From: Phragmites australis
Taxonomy: Eukaryota > Streptophyta > Magnoliopsida > Poales > Poaceae
NCBI RefSeq assembly: GCF_958298935.1
Contig: NC_084943.1
Coordinates: 18,593,001-18,657,000 of the forward strand
DNA length: 64,000 nt
Direction: 5' to 3'
Shown one piece after another: positions 57,301 to 64,000 of this stretch. The translations under genes were made by a program, and so were the position numbers. The notes beneath the pieces were generated by a model. The model was not told the DNA's origin. It saw only the letters and a list, made by a program, of their open reading frames with translations, and ran no database searches. How positions within the stretch are numbered: position 1 is the stretch's first letter; each line of letters begins with the position of its first letter.

Positions 57301-60300
57301 AGCCAACCGGTTGGCCATAATTTTGGTAACCAGCTTAGCGAAGCTGTGGACCAAACTTATCGGTCTGTAGTCTTTCACTTCAATAGCATCAGCCTTCTTA
57401 GGAATTAAGGTTATTAGGGCTGAGTTTAGAAGGTGCAGCTTTCGAAAATCCCCTCCCTGTAATGTGCACAAAGCACACATTAAATCAGATTTGATGATCG
57501 GCCAGCAAACACGATCGAACCTCTCTGTGAGACCATCAGGGCCAGGCGCCTTGTAAAGCGGGAGGTGTTTGATAGTATCCTAGACCTCACTCTCTGTGAA
57601 AGGTGCCTCCAACTCTGAGAAGTCTTGAGCGGGCTGATAGAACGCGTCGAGGTTTAGGGTCGTCTCTCGGTATTCGGCGGTATCGAGTAACCCCTCATAA
57701 AAGTCATGGATCACCTAGTGTTTATCCTCATGTGAACTGACGATCCGATCACCAACCTGAAGTTGTGCAATGAAGTTCTTACGTTTTCTGTGCCGAGCAT
57801 GAAGATGGAAAAAATCAATATTGGCATCGCCCTCCTTAAGCCATCCAATATGTGAGCGTAAATGCGCGATCGTTCGTTGAAGCGAAGCCAAACCGAGATA
57901 GAGAAGTTTCAGTTTACGTCGTAGCCAATCTTCATCGTCAGATAGAGATCGGGCATCCTGGGCTATTTCAATGCGGTGTAGAATTTCCCTAGCAAGCTGC
58001 AATTGAAGCTTGATATGCCCAACCTTCTTTTGACTCCAGGATCGAATAGCTTTGGTTACTCTTTTGAGCTTGGCAGAGAAGAGTTCCATGGGGTAGGAAG
58101 CAGAAAGTGGGGCTGTCCACGAAATGGCAACAGCTTCCTGAAACCCACCCAACCTTGGCCAAAAGCTTTCAAAATGGAACCTGCGTTTTCCTTGTAAATT
58201 ATCCTTAAGACCATGCAAAAGAGGGCAATGGTCAGAGGCCATTGAAGCCAAACTGTGTAGGAGACTATCAGGAAACATGGTTTCATAATCTATGGAGTAA
58301 AACACTAGATCCAAGCGCACAAACGTGGGAGAACATCTTTCATTGGACCATGTAAAATGCTGACCAAGCAGATTAAGCTCCTTGAGTTCGAGATTGTCCA
58401 ACAAGCGTCGAAAACGCCCCATCAGTGCCCGGTTAAGGTTAGAATTATTCTTGTCTTCCGAATGATAGATGAGATTGAAGTCACCTGCTATAGTCTAAGG
58501 GCCAGGGCAGTTAGCTCTGATGTCACGTAGCTCCTGGAGGAATTGACGCTTGACAATATTACGAGAAGGGTCATAAACTCCTGTGAACCACCAGTTCGGG
58601 TAGTCCGCACCGGAAAACAAAACTGAGACAAAAAAGGTGTCGACATGAGTCGAGAGTGCCCGACAAACCCAACCTCTCCAAGCCACCAGAACACCACCCC
58701 TTGTTCCATCTGCAGGGAGGAATTCAAACTGGTCGAACTCGACTCCCAGCAAGGAAAGGAGGAGATACAGAGTGATAGCCGCCTATTTTATTTCCTAGAA
58801 GCACACAATATCTGGCTTGACCGAATCAACCAGCTCACGTACCGAATCATGATGTGAGCGTTTGTTAAGCCCACACACATTCCAAATCAAAAAAACAACG
58901 ACCAAGATAAACCGAGAACTCTTATGTCATCACAGCGACGAGGCCAACCGAGGCACCCCGTGTGTCATTAGGGACTGGCCACCCAAAAAGCGCAGCTAAA
59001 GCCATCAGATGTGATATGCTCAGAGGGGTTACGAACATCCGCGCAAAATCATCATGTGCTTCCTGATAGCTTTGTGCATGTTCACCAAGGAAACCCAAAG
59101 CATGCATCACTCTGGTAGAGGCTTGATTGCTGGGAGGGGATGGTGCTGAATGGTTAGCAAGACGTCGACTGCGACTGCGACTAGGAAGGAAGTCAGGCGG
59201 TAAGGTTTTATTTCTCCTCTTTGGAATAAGGGGAAACGGTTGCAGACCATTCGTGTTCTTCGACAATTTATTCACAAAAGCCTTTGGGGTGGCCGGCTCT
59301 GAAGTTGCCGGCAGCTTGGTGCATCGATCCGGTACGGGAGTCGCCTCTCGCCTACGTCTTTTCTTGGTATAGACACAGGAACAGTCCTTTCTGTAACAGC
59401 CCATGGGGCATGGGCCCAATCTGACATGCCACAGTGAATCGGGTCCGCGGGCACCCAACTCCAAGGGTGCATGGTCATCCTCGGGCATCGATTCCTGTGC
59501 TGGAGCGATAGTTGTAATTGTCGTAGTGATGGTGGACACTGAAGAAGCCCCTTCTATCTGTGCAGCGAATGCATCGGACCCAGAGCACACAAACAGTACA
59601 CCGCCTAGTGTCGCCTCTTTGAGGATGGGCGCCTTGACAACTACGCATTATGAACACCCGTCGAGATAGGAGGGGAGGGTACAGCGCCGCCACCGCTGCT
59701 AGCAGTGCACGCATCCATTGATCATGTAGCCGGGACGCAGAGGGAGCAGAGATCACCCAGGTCAACCAAGGGCCTTGAGGATTCACAGCGAGAAACGATC
59801 GTGCGAGCAGACGCCTCAAGCACCGATCCCAAAACGAGCCCTTCGCACCAACTGGGCACCGAAGACCACGAAGAGGCCAAGCGGCCGCTGCGGGGGTCGC
59901 TGGCGCCGCCAAGGGAGCCATCGGGGTCACCGTCATGGGGCCTATTATGAAGCAGCCACCTCCAGAGAAGTCGGCCACCGTCGCCAACGTCAAGAGGAGG
60001 AGGTAGACGTTGCTATTGAGCAGACGGCGTTGAGATCACCGCTACCTGGAAGCCGACTGGGTAGGCCAGGAACTGTTTCCCTCGGAAACCTTTATCATGC
60101 AACATCTCCATGGGTTTTGCGATCAGAAGATCCTTGGTGGCCGGGAACAAATGCGGATTAGACGTCCACACAGTGAGCTTAAACATAGATAGGTCGGAAA
60201 GATCCTCTGTTGATGGGTGCAAACTCTCAATCCAACAGTAAGGGCTCAGCAATTGCATTGCAGAAGCGAGCCCCCAAGCGTGAGCTGAAACTCCGTGCAA

Positions 60301-63300
60301 CGCGACCTCAACCTTGAACGGAAAGAATACGCCCGCCGCGTGAGCTTGTTGAGTCCACTGCTCGATACTAAGGTGAAAATGTGATGTGTGGACTGGCTGA
60401 TCGCCATTTAGGACTCTGGTTGCTGTTGAGTCGTCCGGTAGGATGAGGAGGAAATCTTCCGGTGAAGAACGATGAATAGAAAGGAGCTCCGAGCTAAGCT
60501 CGAACTTGATCGCAATGGCTTCCATGACCTCCTCTGATGTGACTACTGACGTGGAGCCAACGATCTTCACGAAAATAGCCTTGCGAAGCTCCTCCTCGGC
60601 CTGTGCAATTCCCGCTGAACGATCAAGCATGCACAAAGCACGTGAAGAAAGGTTAGGAGCAGTCTTGATGCAAACCACTGGGGCACCCGGGACTGGCAAC
60701 AGGACTGTTGGGGCGACATTATTTTGATTTGTATCCATCGCTTCTTTTGTTAAATGCATAGTCCCAGCCCCCTCCCTCCCCCCCCCCCCCCCGGTGTGTT
60801 GTTAAATTTGTTTGCTAGCCATCTGCTACTATGAGGAGACTGTGGGCTTTGCTGCTGGGTCGCTGTTAATTCATCAGACAAAATGGGATTCGGAGGAAAG
60901 ACCGGCTGAGGCTGCTCGGTTACATAGCTAGTGAAAAGGTCAAAAGTGGGTCCGACAGTCAAGATGGGAGTGCTGTTATTATTGGCAGTAGCCTGAACTT
61001 CTTCCTCTATCTTGTTCAACTTCTGCAACTGGGAGTCCAAGCCCATGGTCATTGCTTGGGATCCTCAGATCCTCCTCTTCATGTTGCATCCATTGGAGTG
61101 CTCTTGAGTAGGCGTGTATTCAGGATGTGCGATCGGTGAGAGCTCCGGAGCCACCACTCCTGCTGCCTGCTTCCCTGTAAAGGATGGGCCAAAGGTAGCC
61201 TCGAAGCACATGGGGTTAGAGAGAATGAACTGCATTCTCGGACTAAATCTGTTGTCGGGGATTGCTGCCTGCAACGACACACTATTGTCTTTTGTGGCAT
61301 GCATCCATGGGCCCTGGATGAGCCTGGTCCTCTTTCCCCTGAAGGTGTCCATGACCACAGCCACAGGTGAGGCAAAGCTGACGCGCCTCTGGCCCGGCCT
61401 GCTGTTGTGCTTCTTCAAATTTTGTGGCAGCGCCGAGGAGAGGCGGCGTAATGTCATCTTGCTAGGAGAGACCGGGCTCTTGATCAGCGATGGGCTCACA
61501 TAGCAGTCGCATTGGCTGTAGTGCCTAGTGTCGCTTCTACCGTGGTTGTTGCGGCACCTGTCAGTATAGTCCCGGGCGTCACGGTAGGGGTGCGTGCGGG
61601 ACCAGAGGGATTTGCTCCTATGGCATCTAGTCCTATAACGTCCATAGTCATCATCCTCATCATCTCTACCTCGGCATGTGTCGCCTGGTCTCCGCCTGGT
61701 CTCCTCTTTGTCCACTTCTCGAAGCGGAAGACCCGGTTGGAGAAAGGCAGCCAGTGGTGCTACAGCACTGCCTCTCGGTGTCTTGGGTTGTCGAATAAGA
61801 TGAAGAAGTCCTCCGAGTGGTGCTTGATGATTTGGCACTCATGAACCTTGATACTGAATTCCCTGCTAAGAGCATCTGCCAGTAGTTGCAGCTCGGTGGG
61901 TGGTCGGAACTCAGCTAGCCAACAGACCACCCCTCTGCTTAGCAGGTGGTCTCACCGTCTTGCAAAGCCCCTAGAGCCAGACACCGCCGCGTAGTCTTCC
62001 AGCGGTCTCATTGCCAAGGCTCCTGGGAAATCCGCCATAGGAGATGTCTCAGCCGGGGTCTGCGCCAAGAGAGGCTGACTAAGGTTGGAGGTGATCATGA
62101 GGGCTTCAAGATAGGAGAGGTTCCTGGAGGAGTGGTTGTGGCTATGTGGTGGCTTGGCAATGGTAGGCTGGTGCTGGTGAGCTTTTTGCGGGCAGTTATC
62201 AACTCTGTGTCCTGCTCCCCTGCATTTCCAGCACTTTGTTGGCTTTCGGCAAGAAGCAACTCTGTGGTCCGCAGCAATGCAATTGAAACATTTGCCTTTC
62301 ATCCTTCTTAAGTAGAGCTCTCTGCTGGCCTTGGAAGTGCTTAATTGGTGAGCAACCAGGGCTGGCTTTGAAGGAGGTCTTCCTTTCCTCCACCATTTCC
62401 TCGGCTTCATAGTAATCCAACCTTCCAGTGCCTCATTCTGAACCAAATCATTGCGAGCCGTGCGCGTCGCCGCAAAGTCGACCCGACGCGCGGTATGGAC
62501 TTAGCAGCATGCCCACCCAGTTGGCTGTCAAGGAATTTCGGCGATTGATAACGAACTCTCCCTCTGAAAACAAGATTGATCTTTTGCCAGCTGAGATATG
62601 TGAAATCTCGGCGAGCCGCCGGCTGTATAGATGACTGGGGCGACAGCTGGGGGGGGGGGAGGGAGGATTTATGCTTGCCTGCCTGAGGTAAAAGCGGCAC
62701 TGCTGGAAGGTGGACTAGAAGCTTCTTCATGGTGGGGTGTTGTCGATGTTCCTGCAAAACTACATGTATTGCGCTAGTTTCCTCCACAAAGCCCCCCCCC
62801 CCCGCGTTGCGCATACGGCTTGCAAAGAATGCCGGGAACATCTGATCTAGAGTCTAGACTTGATGGGAAGATGGCTCTCTGCTTGCTTCTTCGTTCGCCT
62901 CCACACCGCTCTTAGGAAGAGATTACTGACGCTGCCTTCTTTACTCCCTCGGCAGGAGCGCTGTGAGCAAAAAGGAGCCTCCTGGTGGAAGCACCAGGAG
63001 ACAACTCAGACCGGTGTCCTTGCTCCGTCGCCTTGCCATGGTCGTCCGTCGTGCCTTCCTCCACCTCCTGGGGAGGAATCGGGTCCTCATCTTGAGATGA
63101 CGCACGCATATCTGATTGGGTGCTGGCTGCCTGCTCTCTCGTAGGGACAAACAACTCGGGGAAAAGGGCGAAATCCGGTGGGAGGAATGTGGAGGATGGC
63201 TGGATGTTGAAGATCCCTAGATGGGAGGGCGAGAAATCGACGGATTGGGGTTGGATTGGTGGATCTAGGTGGTGGTTCGTGGTGCCGCTTGTGCAGTCGC

Positions 63301-63727
63301 CAAAGGGGTCTAACGGCTCCATCATAAGTGTGTATTCAATAGGTAGTTCTAACTTGTATAACTATTATGTGTGCATTATCTTGGTTTAATGGTAGTTTAA
63401 TAACCTTAAGATATTTAACATATGCATGCAAAGCAAAAATGGCGTGGTTTTTGTCATGTGTGAACACTTGACAGCTAAATTATGATTGATCACTTGATTG
63501 TGATCCATCTTTTATTCATTCGATCTATTTTTTGTCTCTCTTGAGAGAATAAAACAAAGGGACTTTGGTACTCAAATGATGCAATTCATGTGTGCTGGGT
63601 ATTTGAGAATGAAAAGAATCTCCTCTGTAACTTTTGGCAGATGACGTGATCGATGAGGTGACTGCTGCACAGGTCCTACAAAAGCAACTTTTTGATGCAC
63701 ACGAACCAAATTTACTGGATGAAAATG
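54326..63727 (+). CDS. Partial gene, first two coding exons of a conserved plant protein; continues past window
   Basis: Exon A 54326-54401 encodes MVCMPGHFKMASVLKLVMME then NHTAP plus one base. Exon B 63641-63727 supplies two bases and reads DDVIDEVTAAQVLQKQLFDA then HEPNLLDEN with a GTAAGT donor. Both splice ends are consensus and the phases agree. The peptide resembles what I remember as the N-terminus of a small plant protein (MVCSLGNGRMA... ELRDADEANLLDEEDM) that carries a C-X2-C...H-X4-C zinc-binding, SCA7-like motif just downstream, which would lie outside the window. That identity is not verified. The intervening intron is 9.2 kb, enlarged by the antisense LINE at 55140-63350. Confidence 0.6.
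55122..55139. repeat. 18-bp target-site duplication, left copy
   Basis: AACTTGTATAACTATTAT, identical to 63351-63368; marks the 3' end of the minus-strand LINE. Confidence 0.9.
55360..58926 (-). pseudogene. LINE ORF2: endonuclease, reverse transcriptase, zf-RVT; decayed by stops
   Basis: One frame of about 1,189 codons runs from just after the ORF1 stop to TAG 55362-55360 without any frameshift. The N-terminus has the AP-endonuclease motifs NVCGLN, IAGDFNLI and SDHCPLL. The reverse transcriptase shows KVDISKAFDSVSW, GDPLSPMLF and the catalytic SLYADDVVLFF (YADD). The C-terminus has the zf-RVT region ETIQHILCSCVFARDLW. Seven internal stops interrupt it: TAG at 58795-58797, 58783-58785, 58495-58497, 57715-57717, 57580-57582 and 55765-55767, and TGA at 56122-56124. 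No good ATG precedes the endonuclease motifs, so the start is uncertain. Confidence 0.85.
58922..60759 (-). pseudogene. LINE ORF1 downstream part, DUF4283-like, frameshifted
   Basis: A 248-codon frame from ATG 60759 (or in-frame ATG about 60738, MDTNQNNVAPT) holds a nucleic-acid-chaperone-like domain: FELSSELLSIHRSSPEDFLL, then FHLSIEQWTQQAHAAGVFFP and FKVEVALHGVSAHAWG..QLLSPYCWIESLHP. This is the layout of DUF4283-type ORF1 proteins of grass LINEs. The frame is then shifted twice (near 60010 and 59500-59590). The last part (59590-58922) ends in basic RSRSRRLANHS and MALAALFGWPVPNDTRG, stop TAA 58924-58922, touching ORF2. Confidence 0.7.
61065..63325 (-). pseudogene. LINE ORF1 upstream part with two CCHC zinc knuckles, frameshifted
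   Basis: Starts with ATG 63325 (MMEPLDPFGDCTSGTTNHHL). At about 62290-62190 are two adjacent knuckles, CFNCIAADHRVASC and CWKCRGAGHRVDNC, each C-X2-C-X4-H-X4-C, separated by RKPTK. Between 61900 and 61720 another DUF4283-like stretch can be read (FRPPTELQLLADALSREFSI then KHHSEDFFILFDNPRHRE). Several frame changes occur, some at C/G runs (62649-62659 and 62792-62803). A further frame 61052-60750 links it to the downstream part and ends at the C run 60778-60792. Confidence 0.6.
63351..63368. repeat. 18-bp target-site duplication, right copy
   Basis: AACTTGTATAACTATTAT, identical to 55122-55139; marks the LINE 5' end. Confidence 0.9.
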
Positions 63728-64000
63728 GTAAGTTCCCCTTGCCGAACAGATATATTTCTGTTACTTTCTCTATGACTTTGGGTAGTCTTTACCAGGTAGC
63801 ACAGGTAGACATTTTTTATTGCTACCAGCTCTGCCACGTTAGTGTTTATTTGTTAAATCGTGATTTCTCTGTTTCTTTGTACTTGTTCCTTGACATCATG
63901 CACTTGCCTGCTATGTATGCTATGTTATGTTGTACTTTGTGTTTGTGACACATGGTTCTATTATATAAGATTATTGTAGTTCACTGACATCATGCACTTG
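63728..64000 (+). other. Intron of the partial gene, running off the window
   Basis: Begins with donor GTAAGT at 63728. T-rich, no coding frame, and no acceptor followed by recognisable coding sequence before the edge. The phrase TGACATCATGCACTTG occurs twice (63891-63906 and 63985-64000). Confidence 0.5.

Larger units (their letters stand above)
55140..63350 (-). mobile_element. Full-length L1-type LINE, 8.2 kb, antisense in host intron
   Basis: Perfect 18-bp duplications bound the element, so both ends are defined. On the minus strand the order is 5' region, ORF1-like region with CCHC zinc knuckles and DUF4283-like domain, endonuclease, reverse transcriptase, zf-RVT. The 3' end reads ACACACAAGTCTCCTACGTG then TTTG and meets the target duplication with no A tail. 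This 3' end matches the plant LINE terminus type seen with A runs at 21487 and 24088. It interrupts the long intron of the plus-strand gene. Confidence 0.9.

Noticed and set aside
1..64000. CRISPR array, bacterial operon, phage or defence system
   Set aside because: The window is intron-containing plant DNA. The only regular repeat (36812-37138) has units of 65-66 bp without distinct spacers.

Overview
The window is nuclear DNA of a flowering plant, almost certainly a grass. Genes are intron-rich with GT/AG junctions and GC-rich first exons. The space between them is filled with typical grass transposons: Stowaway, Tourist/Harbinger, hAT, Mutator-like, CACTA, SINE, LINE, and a very long SIRE/Maximus-type Copia solo LTR. 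No bacterial-style operon, CRISPR array, rRNA gene or intact tRNA gene was seen. Species cannot be fixed from the sequence alone.

Genes in order: (1) RPA43-like subunit of RNA polymerase I, minus strand, 3504-714, six exons, 235 aa. (2) Organellar phenylalanyl-tRNA synthetase, plus, 11600-15356, ten exons, 452 aa. (3) Bifunctional 3-dehydroquinate dehydratase/shikimate dehydrogenase, minus, 28707-24990, ten exons, 535 aa. (4) A 175-aa probable plastid protein of unknown function, minus, 32840-31729. (5) Plastid acyl carrier protein, minus, 36531-33835, four exons, 144 aa. (6) RTF1/VIP5, the Plus3-domain subunit of the PAF1 complex, plus, 45494-47476, uninterrupted coding region with a 5'UTR intron. 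(7) Archaeal-type cofactor-independent phosphoglycerate mutase-like protein, minus, 51143-48701, five exons, 497 aa. (8) A gene starting around 51.8 kb on plus and running off the right edge; its first two coding exons (54326-54401 and 63641-63727) are separated by a 9.2-kb intron. All splice junctions for genes 1-7 were checked by reading frame across every intron.

Layout: 0-3.5 kb gene 1; 3.5-11.5 kb repeat land (314-bp tandem duplication, Harbinger MITE, CACTA end, hAT MITE, SINE with target duplication, Copia LTR remnant); 11.6-15.4 kb gene 2; 15.4-24.1 kb repeats (Mutator-like element with 9-bp target duplication, Stowaway, 882-bp Harbinger-type element, LINE tail, tRNA-Pro relic, Copia/LINE chimera); 25.0-28.7 kb gene 3; 28.7-31.7 kb repeats; 31.7-36.5 kb genes 4 and 5; 36.8-45 kb repeats including a five-copy 66-bp minisatellite and a 2.28-kb solo LTR with perfect 5-bp target duplication; 45-51.1 kb genes 6 and 7 tail to tail; 51.2-51.8 kb a fold-back element lying between the divergent genes 7 and 8; 55.1-63.4 kb an 8.2-kb LINE with a perfect 18-bp target duplication, sitting antisense in an intron of gene 8.

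The genes are unlinked housekeeping functions (transcription, organellar translation, aromatic amino acid and fatty acid synthesis, chromatin-linked transcription), not a pathway cluster. I found no convincing new multi-gene system. The most notable items are the intronic LINE, whose ORF2 frame is uninterrupted except for stops that can all be explained by C-to-T change, the fold-back element in a shared promoter, and the Copia/LINE chimera.
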